Below are positions 1 to 7,812 of a DNA stretch of 15,121 bases, one piece after another. Made by a program: the position numbers and the translations under genes. The first letter of the stretch is position 1. Each line of letters opens with the position of its first letter. The stretch lies in the NCBI GenBank assembly GCA_051005015.1, contig JBPCJT010000069.1, positions 1-15,121 on the forward strand, in the 5' to 3' direction. The notes beneath the pieces are model-generated. The model worked only from the letters and a program-made list of their open reading frames with translations, was not told the DNA's origin and did not search any database. This DNA is from JACMME01 sp051005015 (GTDB lineage: Bacteria; Gemmatimonadota; Gemmatimonadetes; Gemmatimonadales; Gemmatimonadaceae).

Positions 1-13
1 TGATCGTTCTGCG

Positions 14-1000
14 ATGATCCCGCTGCTCTTCACGGGCGGCACGATTTCCATGCGGCTCGACGCAGTGAGAGGGGGCGCTGTTCCGTCGCTGTCGGGTAAG
101 GAAATTCTAGCAGCGACGCGCGGTATCGAGGATGTCGCCGAAGTCGAAGCCGAGGAGTGGGGCCGTTTCCCCGGGCCCCACATGACGATCGCCAGAATGT
201 GGGCGTTGAGGAACCGCGTAGCCGAGCATCTCGAACGGAGCGAGGTCGAAGGGATAGTACTCACCCATGGCACCGACACGCTGGAGGAATCGGCGTACCT
301 CATGGCGCGTTCGCTGCGCGCCGACAAGCCGATCGTTTTCACGGGTGCGATGCGCAATGCGAGCGACCTGGGATGGGACGGGCCGGCAAACCTGCTCGAC
401 GCGGTTCGCGTAGCCGCGAGCCCGGTCTCCCGTGGCTATGGCGTGCTGGTTGTGATGTCTGGTCGGGTTTACGCGGGTATCGATGTTACCAAGGCTCACA
501 CGCACTTGCTGGATGCGTTCGAAAGCCCTGGCCTGGGACCGGTCGGCGTTATCGATGACGGAGCAGTTATCTTTCGGCGTGCGCTTCCCGAGCCGCAGCC
601 GCTGCTCGAACCGGCCTCGCTGGTTACACCCGTCGACATCGTAAATGCATACGCCGGCGCTGATGGCAGACTGCTCGACGCTGTTCGTCTGGAATCCCGG
701 GGGGTGGTGCTGTCGGCCCTGGGGCGCGGAAACATTCCTCCAGAGATGGTGCCAGCGGTGGAGCACTGGATTGCGGAGGGAAAGCCGCTGGTCGTTACTT
801 CACGCGCGGGGCGCGGACGGGTGGGAATAACATACGGATACCCTGGGGGAGGGCGCCGCCTGCATGACAGCGGAGCGATCCTGGCTGGCTCGCGCCGCCC
901 TCAACAGGCGCGAATAGACTTGATGCTTGCGTTGGGTGCCGGAATGCCGGTGAGCGGGATTCGCGAAATGTTCGAGAGCTACCGCGCCAGTGAAAGCTGA
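14..1000 (+). CDS. L-asparaginase, cytosolic (type I-like)
   Basis: Hydrolyses L-asparagine to aspartate and ammonia. The 328-aa protein starts directly with the asparaginase N-terminal signature MIPLLFTGGTISM, whose Thr in TGGTI (residue 7 or 10) is the expected nucleophile. The second family motif, THGTDTLEES, lies near residues 84-93 and supplies the Thr-Asp pair. A DVTK motif near residue 157 matches the catalytic Lys region of bacterial asparaginases. GRGNIPP near residue 238 is also typical. There is no signal peptide, so a cytoplasmic enzyme is likely. The ATG at 14 fits the family start, although the frame is open to the window edge and an upstream start cannot be excluded. The 3' end overlaps the minus-strand gene at 979-1416 by 22 bp. 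A Glu-tRNA(Gln) amidotransferase GatD-type relative is a less likely alternative because the protein is short and has no extra domain. Confidence 0.9.
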   Translation: MIPLLFTGGTISMRLDAVRGGAVPSLSGKEILAATRGIEDVAEVEAEEWGRFPGPHMTIARMWALRNRVAEHLERSEVEGIVLTHGTDTLEESAYLMARSLRADKPIVFTGAMRNASDLGWDGPANLLDAVRVAASPVSRGYGVLVVMSGRVYAGIDVTKAHTHLLDAFESPGLGPVGVIDDGAVIFRRALPEPQPLLEPASLVTPVDIVNAYAGADGRLLDAVRLESRGVVLSALGRGNIPPEMVPAVEHWIAEGKPLVVTSRAGRGRVGITYGYPGGGRRLHDSGAILAGSRRPQQARIDLMLALGAGMPVSGIREMFESYRASES

Positions 1001-1416
1001 TGCCGGGGCGACGGATGGGCTGCTGTTACGGCCTTCCATTCGGCGAAGCAACGGAACCCGTATTCGCGAGCCGCGCGGATCTGGTCTGGGAAACCGAAAT
1101 AGTCTTTCCACCCTTCCTGCTCCGCGCGCCAGCGGCAGCACCACGTGAATTCGAACTGGTGAATGCCCTCCGGCGTGCGGACGTCCACGACGCCCGCGAA
1201 ATCGGAGCAGCCGGAACGGGCATCCACGCAGATCTCCTCAACCGCGAGCGCAGGCTCCGAATCCAGAATCTGCGCAATGAGTCGCAGGATTTTGACCGGC
1301 GGTGCGTAGCGGGCCAACTTGATGCGTCCCGCCGGCGCTTGCTTGGCGAAGGCGTGCACGTCGGCCTTGAATGCGTTGGTCGCGAGCGACGCAGACAGTA
1401 GTGAGGCACGTTCCAT
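979..1416 (-). CDS. Conserved hypothetical protein, Trp/Cys-rich core
   Basis: A 145-aa soluble protein that I cannot assign to a named family. The first half is an amphipathic, Ala/Lys/Arg-rich stretch without signal peptide or membrane segment. The second half (about residues 65-128) has the composition of a structured domain: a short SGCSDFAGVVDV segment, then FTWCCRWRAEQEGW and DYFGFPDQIRAAREYGFRC, with closely spaced Cys, Trp and Phe. The competing plus-strand frame (1000-1401) is Arg-rich and has no recognisable motif, so the minus strand is preferred. The ATG at 1414-1416 has an AGGAA just upstream on the minus strand. The gene converges on the asparaginase and is divergent from cca across an 83-bp spacer. 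No function is proposed. Confidence 0.72.
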   Translation of the reverse strand: MERASLLSASLATNAFKADVHAFAKQAPAGRIKLARYAPPVKILRLIAQILDSEPALAVEEICVDARSGCSDFAGVVDVRTPEGIHQFEFTWCCRWRAEQEGWKDYFGFPDQIRAAREYGFRCFAEWKAVTAAHPSPRHQLSLAR

Positions 1417-1483
1417 GAATTCCTGGCGGAGTAACGGGTTCCGGGCTCAATCTAGGGAAGCTCATCAGGCAGCAACACAAGCC

Positions 1484-1491
1484 TATTTAAT
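1484..1491 (+). promoter_or_regulatory. Candidate -10 element upstream of cca
   Basis: TATTTAAT in the 83-bp divergent spacer resembles a -10 hexamer and ends 8 bp before the TTG start of cca. No convincing -35 hexamer and no Shine-Dalgarno sequence is seen between it and the start, so a leaderless or near-leaderless transcript is possible. This rests on a short AT-rich match only. Confidence 0.25.
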
Positions 1492-1499
1492 CTAAAGAC

Positions 1500-2816
1500 T
1501 TGAGTACAGAATTCTACCCCTTGATCCCCCCCAGGCCGGTCGTCGCGATCCTGCGCCGGTTGGAGGAAGCAGGCCACGAAACCTGGTGCGTCGGCGGGGC
1601 AGTCCGGGACGCTCTGCTGGGGCATGAGCACCTTGACTGGGATCTGGCTACCGCCGCGACCCCACAGGAGGTTAGAAGGCTTTTCAGGCGTACCGTTCCA
1701 GTCGGAATTGATTTCGGAACCATAGGAGTTCTCGACGACGCGGGTGTCATGCACGAAGTCACTACTTTCCGCAAGGATGTGAAGACAGATGGGCGCCATG
1801 CGATCGTCGAGTTTGGAGCATCGCTCGAGGAGGATCTCGCGCGGCGCGATCTGACCATTAATGCCATCGCCTTCTCTCCAACCACCGGCGCGGTGAGGGA
1901 CCCGTTCGGCGGTGGCAGGGACCTCGAACGCGGTGTCATACGCGCGGTAGGTGACCCCGATGAGCGCATGCGGGAGGATCGGCTGAGAGGGTTGCGCGCC
2001 ATTCGCTTCGCGGCCCGCTTTGGCTTCAGCATGGAAGAGGCGACGTGGGACGCAATCGTTCGGAGCGCTCCCTACCTTGGCCGGCTTTCGCCGGAGCGAG
2101 TACAACAGGAGCTCAACAAGACAATGCAGCAGGTAAACAAGCCGAGCACCGCACTGGAAATGTGGAGACGAAGCGGTGCGCTGGCTTCGCTACTGCCGGC
2201 GCTCGCGCCGGTGTCGGATTCAGCGCTCTCGATTCTCGACGCGTTGCCGCGGCCATTGCGTCCCTCGCAGGACAGGCGGCGCGTACATCGTCTGGTGGCG
2301 CTCTTTTCCGAATGCGATCCGGCGCAAGCAGAGCAGACCCTCAGGCTGCTGCGGTTCTCGAATAGCGAGTCCGAATGGATCGCGCAAACGCTGCAACACT
2401 GGCTTCGCATCGCCCCCGAGCTCGAGGCGGCGTTGAGCGGCGAAAGCGTAGCATCGGACGGTGATATCCGGAGATGGGTAGCCGCGGTGGGAAGATTACG
2501 TGTTCCCGCTGTATGGCGTCTAGCTGCCGCTCGAGTTGGCTCGCGAAACCCTGCTGACCCGTCCGAAAGCCGCTTCCGCACGATACATTCGACTTACCGG
2601 CGTGCGTTGCGATCGGCTGCACGCGATGTCGTTGATCTATCCGATCTCGCAATCGACGGAGACGATTTGCGCTCGGCTGGCATTCCGCCTGGGCGTGCGT
2701 TCGGCGTTATCCTCCACCGTCTGCTCGAGTACGTCATCGAGGACCCTGCGCGAAACGAGCGCGACTGGCTCATGCGCCAAGCCGCGCAGTTGCATGGTGA
2801 ACTCACTGGATCCTGA
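1500..2816 (+). CDS. cca: CCA tRNA nucleotidyltransferase / poly(A) polymerase family
   Basis: Adds or repairs the 3'-terminal CCA of tRNAs using CTP and ATP. The 438-aa class II enzyme shows all head-domain motifs in order: CVGGAVRD at 30-37, the metal-binding pair in LDWDLAT (Asp46, Asp48), RRDLTINAIA at 115-124, the nucleotide-selecting EDRLR at 159-163 within REDRLRGLRAIRFAARFGF, and the SPERVQQEL motif of the neck domain near residue 195. The C-terminal part (about 240-438) is helical and matches the tRNA-binding body/tail region; no HD phosphohydrolase motif was seen. The start is TTG at 1500, chosen because an in-frame TAA lies at 1488-1490 and the N-terminus then has the normal family length. 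A poly(A) polymerase of the same superfamily cannot be excluded on sequence alone, but a CCA enzyme is more likely because the window shows no second copy. Confidence 0.93.
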   Translation: MSTEFYPLIPPRPVVAILRRLEEAGHETWCVGGAVRDALLGHEHLDWDLATAATPQEVRRLFRRTVPVGIDFGTIGVLDDAGVMHEVTTFRKDVKTDGRHAIVEFGASLEEDLARRDLTINAIAFSPTTGAVRDPFGGGRDLERGVIRAVGDPDERMREDRLRGLRAIRFAARFGFSMEEATWDAIVRSAPYLGRLSPERVQQELNKTMQQVNKPSTALEMWRRSGALASLLPALAPVSDSALSILDALPRPLRPSQDRRRVHRLVALFSECDPAQAEQTLRLLRFSNSESEWIAQTLQHWLRIAPELEAALSGESVASDGDIRRWVAAVGRLRVPAVWRLAAARVGSRNPADPSESRFRTIHSTYRRALRSAARDVVDLSDLAIDGDDLRSAGIPPGRAFGVILHRLLEYVIEDPARNERDWLMRQAAQLHGELTGS

Positions 2817-2912
2817 AGCCAAATACCATCGGATTGCGGAGTGCGGATAGGGAACGGCTCGAGATTGATCCGCAATCCGACAATATTCCCTACATCAGGC
2901 ACGGAGCTGACT

Positions 2913-3440
2913 ATGTTCTTTCGCGGACGCCAGCCGGAGACCTCGGTATGGAGGCGCTTTCGCACGTCGAGCGACGGATTCTCGTTTGCGAAAGAGGAGG
3001 ACTACTACGCGGCTCATGTCGTCGCCAATGCGGAGCGCGTGGTCGATCTCTTTCATGCGCTGTCAGAGCATCTGCCTCCAGCTGTAGATGTCGCCATCGA
3101 GGACGCGCGGAATAAACGGCAGTGGAAGGGCGAAAGCCTCGCGCTTCCCGATGTGCGAGATGCGGTAGCTCGCCTCAAGACGCCCGTCGCCACCTTTGGT
3201 GGGGTGGAACTGTCGGTCTACACCGCGGAGGACCAGCTCACCCGGAATCCGGTGCTCGAGCTTTGCATTTATGCCCGCACGGACCAGTGGCTGTACATCC
3301 TCAAGGGGAAGGGGCTGGAGGAGCAGCGAATGGTACGCACGCGAAGCTGGAAGCTCAAACGCCATGAGTTCCCACCCGCTCCGGAGTTGAGCGACGTGAT
3401 CGCGTCGACGGCTACATCGCTTGGACTTAGCCCGTTGTGA
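2913..3440 (+). CDS. Conserved hypothetical protein (175 aa)
   Basis: I do not recognise a named family. The ATG at 2913 (MFFRGRQPETSV) is preferred over the upstream ATG at 2841 because a GGAG at 2903-2906 sits at good spacing and the extra 24 residues look like non-coding translation. The protein is soluble, with mixed alpha/beta character and no signal peptide. The N-terminal third is Arg/Glu-rich with an EEDYYAAHVVANAERVVDLF helix. The middle has alternating strands such as TPVATFGGVELSVY and VLELCIYARTDQWLYIL, suggesting a small beta-sheet domain. It follows cca by 96 bp, and its TGA overlaps the GTG start of the ZIP transporter by 4 nt (3437-3440), implying translational coupling. Confidence 0.75.
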   Translation: MFFRGRQPETSVWRRFRTSSDGFSFAKEEDYYAAHVVANAERVVDLFHALSEHLPPAVDVAIEDARNKRQWKGESLALPDVRDAVARLKTPVATFGGVELSVYTAEDQLTRNPVLELCIYARTDQWLYILKGKGLEEQRMVRTRSWKLKRHEFPPAPELSDVIASTATSLGLSPL

Positions 3441-4153
3441 ATCGCACGGCGCTGCTGTATGCGGTAGTCGCCGCTTTCGCCAACGTTGCGGGTGCTGTTG
3501 CAGTGACTTCGCGTGCTCGGTGGAGCGTACGCGCGCTCGATGTGATGGTGGCCCTTGCTGCGGGATTCATGATTTCTGCCTCCGTGACCGACATCTTTCC
3601 GGAAGCCATTCGGCGAGGGGGCCACACGGCCGCGCTCGTGGCCCTGCTGGGTTATTTTCTGGTGCATCTCACTCAGCACACTCTTGCGCCGCACTTCCAT
3701 TTCGGCGAGGAAACACATGAGGTTTCGGAGCTGGTGAGCTTGTCTGCGCTCGTTGGACTGTTGGTACACACATTCGTTGACGGAGTGGCAATAGCGAGCG
3801 CCTTCACCGTCAGTACGGAATTCGGTATCGTGATATTTCTTGCGATACTGCTGCACAAGTTTCCTGAGGGGCTTGCGATATCGAGTTTGTTTCTCGCGGC
3901 GGGCGCGAGCCGGCGCAGGGCTCTGTATGCGGCTGCTGCCCTGGGTGCGGCGACGATCGCCGGTGTAGTCATGACCGGCATTGTGTCACCTCTGCAGACA
4001 TATGGACTGGCGATATCGGCCGGCGTGACGCTGTATGTGGGCGCATCGAATCTGGTGCCGGCCTTTCAGAGCAAGCGTGGCTGGCGCCTGCCAGTGGCGT
4101 TCTTTTCGGGGTGCGGTGTCTATTTCGCTGCGCGGGCGGCGGTGGGGGTCTGA
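3437..4153 (+). CDS. ZIP-family divalent metal transporter
   Basis: A 238-aa integral inner-membrane protein of the ZIP (ZupT/GufA-like) family, which imports Zn2+ or other divalent cations into the cytoplasm. Hydrophobic segments lie near residues 5-24, 36-56, 65-80, 98-120, 127-155, 165-185, 190-208 and 215-235. The two metal-site helices are clear: HTFVDG at 111-116 and LHKFPEG at 139-145, equivalent to the HNxxDG and HExPEG motifs of ZIP transporters; Lys replaces the usual Glu after the second His. A loop HFHFGEETHE (86-95) before the motif is a plausible metal-sensing segment. Start is GTG 3437, overlapping the preceding stop by 4 nt. The substrate metal cannot be told from sequence. 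The rarA start follows 2 nt after the stop. Confidence 0.88.
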   Translation: MNRTALLYAVVAAFANVAGAVAVTSRARWSVRALDVMVALAAGFMISASVTDIFPEAIRRGGHTAALVALLGYFLVHLTQHTLAPHFHFGEETHEVSELVSLSALVGLLVHTFVDGVAIASAFTVSTEFGIVIFLAILLHKFPEGLAISSLFLAAGASRRRALYAAAALGAATIAGVVMTGIVSPLQTYGLAISAGVTLYVGASNLVPAFQSKRGWRLPVAFFSGCGVYFAARAAVGV

Positions 4154-4155
4154 CG

Positions 4156-5523
4156 GTGGCCGGAAAGCGCCCGCGAACATCCGCGTCGCTCACACCGTCC
4201 CTGTTTGTCGCACCGGTATCTTCCCTCCCACTGGCGGCACGCATGCGCCCTCGCACACTCGAGGAGTTTGCGGGCCAGGCTCATTTGCTCGCACCGGGGA
4301 AATCGCTTCGCGACGCCATCGAGCGCGGTTCCGTTGGCTCGATAATCTTCTGGGGACCACCCGGTTCGGGCAAGACTACGCTGGCGTACCTTATAGCGCG
4401 CTACACCAAGCGCGAGTTTGTGCCTTTCTCCGCCGTGTCGGAAGGCGTTCCGCGTCTACGCGAGATAGCGGGGGATGCGGAGCGGCGATTGGCCGAGCAC
4501 GGCCGCGGCACGATTCTCTTCGCCGATGAGATCCACAGACTCAACAGAGGCCAGCAAGATGCTTTCCTGCCGCATGTCGAGCGGGGAACGGTAATCCTTA
4601 TAGGCGCCACTACCGAGAACCCATCGTTCGAGATAAATGGCGCTTTGCTGTCTCGCGTTCGCGTGTTCGTGCTGGAGCCGTTGACGGCGCACGATATCTC
4701 GGGTGTTGTCCTGGCGGCCATGAGCGACAAGGATCGAGGGTTGGGCGGCATGGGGCTGCTCCTCGATGACAACGCGCTCGCCCTCATTTCGGAGGAGGCG
4801 GATGGCGACGCTCGGCGAGCTCTCACCGTACTCGAGGCCGCCGCCGACCACGTACGTTCCGGCGGAAGAATTACGGAAGAGATTGCGAGAGAGGCGATGC
4901 AGAAGAGGTTCGCTCGATACGACAAGGCGGGCGAAGAACACTTCAATCTCCTCTCCGCCTATCACAAGTCGCTGCGTGGGAGCGATCCTCAGGGAGCTCT
5001 GTACTGGATGGCCCGCATGATCGACGGCGGTGAGGATCCAATGACCATATTCCGCCGGGCTCTGGCCATGGCCGCCGAGGATGTCGGTCTCGCCGACCCG
5101 GGCGCGCTTCAGATTGCGGTTGCTGCGCGCGATGCGTATCACATGCTGGGCGCACCCGAAGGCTTCCTTCCGCTCGCCGAGATGACGATCTATCTCGCGA
5201 CCGCTCCCAAGTCCAACAGTGCCAAGGCCGCGCTCGGCGCGGCACTGGACGCCGCGCGGCGCACGCCCGCGGCCGCTGTTCCCCTCCACATTCGCAACGC
5301 GCCGACGAAGCTCACGAAGGAACTGGGATACAGCGAAGGGTATGAGTACGCACATGACTCCGACGACGCATACATCCCACAGGAGTATCTTCCGGAGCAG
5401 CTTCGCGGCACCACGTTGTATAAGCCCGGGCTATTCGGTTTCGAGAAGCAGATCACGAAGCGACTCGCCTGGTGGGCGGAGCTTAAAGCGAAGGCGACGC
5501 GGGAGCAGGATGATGAACGTTGA
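4156..5523 (+). CDS. rarA: Replication-associated recombination protein A (RarA/MgsA), AAA+ ATPase
   Basis: AAA+ ATPase of the RarA/MgsA/WRNIP1 family, related to clamp-loader subunits and RuvB, acting at stalled replication forks. From GTG 4156 the protein is 455 aa, the usual family length. Motifs in order: LAARMRPRTLEEFAGQ (27-41), the family N-terminal signature; Walker A GPPGSGKTT (67-75); Walker B ILFADEIHRLN (120-130); sensor 1 IGATTENPSFEIN (149-161); then an Arg-finger-like SRVRVF and a DGDARRAL sensor-2 segment. The C-terminal tetramerisation region includes RGSDPQGALYWMARMIDGGEDP and ends with an LPEQL-containing segment characteristic of RarA. The open frame extends upstream to 4111, but those residues are Cys/Gly-rich and lie inside the ZIP gene; the GTG 2 nt after the ZIP stop is preferred. 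Co-transcribed with its neighbours. Confidence 0.95.
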   Translation: MAGKRPRTSASLTPSLFVAPVSSLPLAARMRPRTLEEFAGQAHLLAPGKSLRDAIERGSVGSIIFWGPPGSGKTTLAYLIARYTKREFVPFSAVSEGVPRLREIAGDAERRLAEHGRGTILFADEIHRLNRGQQDAFLPHVERGTVILIGATTENPSFEINGALLSRVRVFVLEPLTAHDISGVVLAAMSDKDRGLGGMGLLLDDNALALISEEADGDARRALTVLEAAADHVRSGGRITEEIAREAMQKRFARYDKAGEEHFNLLSAYHKSLRGSDPQGALYWMARMIDGGEDPMTIFRRALAMAAEDVGLADPGALQIAVAARDAYHMLGAPEGFLPLAEMTIYLATAPKSNSAKAALGAALDAARRTPAAAVPLHIRNAPTKLTKELGYSEGYEYAHDSDDAYIPQEYLPEQLRGTTLYKPGLFGFEKQITKRLAWWAELKAKATREQDDER

Positions 5524-5545
5524 GAATCACCACTGAGAGGAATTT

Positions 5546-6016
5546 ATGCGCAAAACGATAGCGTTCGCGGCCGCTGCGGCCATCATTACCGGAGCTGGGT
5601 GCAAGAGCCTCGCAACTCGCACGTTCGCGGAGCCGGTGGTCACCTTCAGGGACGTCAAGATCAATGGGCTGGGGCTGACGGGAGGGTCGCTCGACATCAA
5701 TCTGAGTGTTTACAATCCGAACGGGTATGACCTGGATGCCACCCGTCTCACATACAAGCTCTGGGTGGATTCCCTCGAGTTTGGAACCGGCGCCATCGAC
5801 AAGCGCTTCACGGTTCAGGAAAAGGACTCATCGATTGTCGCGCTTCCCCTCAACTTCAACTGGCAGGGAGTTGGATCCGCGGGACGCGAGCTTTTGAACA
5901 CGGGCTCGGTAAATTACCGCGTTACGGGCGATATAACTGTGAGGTCCCCACTTGGGAATCACACACTTCCATATGATCGGACGGGACGGTTCTCCACATT
6001 GGGAGGGAACCGTTAA
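5546..6016 (+). CDS. LEA type 2 family protein, probable lipoprotein
   Basis: A 156-aa exported protein with a LEA-type-2 (WHy-like) domain. The N-terminus is a short basic start plus a hydrophobic stretch ending in GAGC, with Cys19 as the likely lipidation site; Gly at position -3 is less usual than Leu, so the lipobox is imperfect. The domain (about residues 29-150) shows the typical pattern VTFRDVKINGLGLTGGSLDI, then NLSVYNPNGYDLDATRLTY, ending in RVTGDITVRSPLG. Such beta-sandwich domains occur in desiccation/stress-related and envelope proteins; the molecular role here is unknown. A GAGAGGA lies directly ahead of the ATG at 5546. The gene sits 22 nt from both rarA and hflX. Confidence 0.85.
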   Translation: MRKTIAFAAAAAIITGAGCKSLATRTFAEPVVTFRDVKINGLGLTGGSLDINLSVYNPNGYDLDATRLTYKLWVDSLEFGTGAIDKRFTVQEKDSSIVALPLNFNWQGVGSAGRELLNTGSVNYRVTGDITVRSPLGNHTLPYDRTGRFSTLGGNR

Positions 6017-6038
6017 GTGAGGGGGGAGGAGGAAGGCG

Positions 6039-7337
6039 GTGGCTAGAGACATGATCTCCCTCGCCCCGCCCACCGAGCGCGCGATTCTTGTCGGCGCGCC
6101 CCTCAAGGGGTCGCTCGCCCGGTTGCAGATGGCCGAGCATCTCGAGGAGCTCACGCGTCTCGCTGACACAGCGGGCGCACAAGTCGTGGGTCGGCTCACG
6201 CAGCAGCTCAATCGGCCTGATCCGGCGAGCTATCTGGGGAAGGGCAAGCTCGAGGAGTTGCGCATAAGGATTGAGGAGACGGATGCCACACTGGTGATCT
6301 TTGACGACCAGCTTTCCCCAGCGCAGGGTCGCAACATCGAACAGGCTCTGGGCAGGCGGGTGATGGACCGCGCCGAGTTGATTCTCGACATCTTCGCGAC
6401 GCGCGCTCGCTCGAGCGAGGCGCGCATGCAAGTGGAATTGGCTCAGCTGGAGTACACGCTGCCGCGTCTGACGCGGATGTGGACGCACCTTGAGAAATTT
6501 CGCGGCGGAATAGGGATGCGAGGACCTGGCGAAACCCAGCTCGAGACTGACCGCCGGCTTATCAACAACCGGATAAAGCTTCTGAAGGGCCGTCTCGGGG
6601 AGGTGCAGCGTTCCCGCGAGGTGCAGCGACAGACGCGCCGCGACCTGTTCAAGGCGTCGCTTGTTGGTTACACCAACGCTGGCAAGTCATCGATTTTGCG
6701 ATCGCTCGCCCAGGCGAAGGAGGTGCACGTTGAGGACCGGCTTTTCGCGACGCTCGACCCACTGACGCGCGAGGTAGACCTCGGGGAGCACAACCGCGTG
6801 CTTCTTACCGACACTGTTGGTTTTATTCGGAAGCTTCCGCACGATCTCGTAGCCTCCTTCAGGGCGACGCTGGAGGAAACGCGGGACGCGGACCTCCTTC
6901 TTCATGTCATCGATGCGAGCCACGCTGCCTGGCATGAGCAGCGAGAAGTCGTCAACGAAGTGCTGGAGGAGCTTGGAGTCGCGACCAAACCCATCCTGCA
7001 TGTGTTCAACAAGATCGATCGGCTGGATCAGGATTCGCTCGTTGAACTCCAGGAACGGATCGCGCACCTGCTTCCAAACTCGGTCTTCGTGTCGGCCGAG
7101 GCCGAGGACGGATTGGAGCCGCTTCGACGCTCTCTTCTGGGCGCTGTGCGAAAGCTCAGACCGGTGACGGAGCTCAGGCTTGCCATCTCGGACGGACGGA
7201 CCATGGCAGAGATTCACAGGGTGGGCGAGGTCCTGGAACAGCGCAGTGAAGGTGAAGAGCTCATCGTGCGCGCTCGCGTGGATGCGGCGACGCTTGGGCG
7301 GTTGCGGAGGCAGGGGGTGGGGGTTTCGGAGGCATGA
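6039..7337 (+). CDS. hflX: GTPase HflX
   Basis: Ribosome-associated GTPase that in other bacteria splits or rescues stalled 70S ribosomes, often under heat stress. The 432-aa protein has the HflX-specific N-terminal nucleotide-binding domain (with SYLGKGKLEEL, 64-74), the family signature GGIGMRGPGETQLETDRR at 156-173, and a TRAFAC GTPase domain: G1 GYTNAGKSS (210-218), G2 FATLDPLTR (236-244), G3 DTVGF (258-262) and G4 NKID (324-327). G5 is near VSAEAEDGL. Start GTG 6039 has AGGAGG at 6027-6032 with 6-nt spacing; an ATG at 6051 is an alternative. It is the last intact gene of the housekeeping block: a truncated methyltransferase reading frame begins immediately after its stop. Confidence 0.96.
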   Translation: MARDMISLAPPTERAILVGAPLKGSLARLQMAEHLEELTRLADTAGAQVVGRLTQQLNRPDPASYLGKGKLEELRIRIEETDATLVIFDDQLSPAQGRNIEQALGRRVMDRAELILDIFATRARSSEARMQVELAQLEYTLPRLTRMWTHLEKFRGGIGMRGPGETQLETDRRLINNRIKLLKGRLGEVQRSREVQRQTRRDLFKASLVGYTNAGKSSILRSLAQAKEVHVEDRLFATLDPLTREVDLGEHNRVLLTDTVGFIRKLPHDLVASFRATLEETRDADLLLHVIDASHAAWHEQREVVNEVLEELGVATKPILHVFNKIDRLDQDSLVELQERIAHLLPNSVFVSAEAEDGLEPLRRSLLGAVRKLRPVTELRLAISDGRTMAEIHRVGEVLEQRSEGEELIVRARVDAATLGRLRRQGVGVSEA

Positions 7338-7338
7338 A

Positions 7339-7812
7339 GTCGGATTGCAGATCGCGGTTGCCATTTCGGAGGGTGGAGAGGCAGCGTGGTTGCAAGCCAT
7401 GGTGGAAGAACAGTCACACGGGTTGGGTCAAGAGCTTGAAGAACGGGGCGTTGCTCTAGACGGCCTCTGGAAAGCCGGCGAGATCGCCCCACCGAACATT
7501 GTGAAGCTAGATGTCGAGGGTGCGGATCTCGCAGCGCTTCGCGACATGGGCGAGCTCACCGCTGCCAGTCGTCCGCATTTCCTAATCGAATTTCATGGCG
7601 CGTCCATTGACGGCCAGGACATGGATACGCTTTCGCGCCGCCTCCTCCTCGAGTTGGGGTATGAGCTGACCACACTTCGCTGTGGGGAAGTCCACGCCCT
7701 CCTGGATAGGTGTTCCCGAAGGACGCCAGGACAGCCACGCCTTTTGCGGAATTTTGTTGCGTCCGGTCAGTACGACCCGAACACGGATGCAAACCGTCGC
7801 TTGAACGCTTAA
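7339..7812 (+). pseudogene. 5'-truncated FkbM-family methyltransferase remnant
   Basis: The frame runs open from inside hflX, but family-like sequence begins only after the hflX stop, with LQIAVAISEGGEAAWL. That corresponds to the middle of an FkbM-type SAM-dependent methyltransferase. The hallmark PPNIVKLDVEGADLAALRD (KLDVEGAD encoded near 7504-7527) is followed by RPHFLIEFHG, the two conserved C-terminal blocks of the family. The SAM-binding N-terminal region that normally precedes them is absent: the upstream codons belong to hflX in another frame. Possible starts are TTG 7345 or ATG 7399, giving at most 155 aa, about half to two thirds of the usual length. Such enzymes usually modify sugars in polysaccharide loci, consistent with the locus downstream. 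A short functional protein cannot be excluded, but a remnant is more likely. Confidence 0.68.

Noticed and set aside
107..766. 219-aa minus-strand open frame
   Set aside because: It is opposite the asparaginase gene, whose TGGTI, HGTDT and DVTK motifs are clear.
4456..5355. 299-aa minus-strand open frame
   Set aside because: It is antisense to rarA, with no domain or ribosome-binding site.
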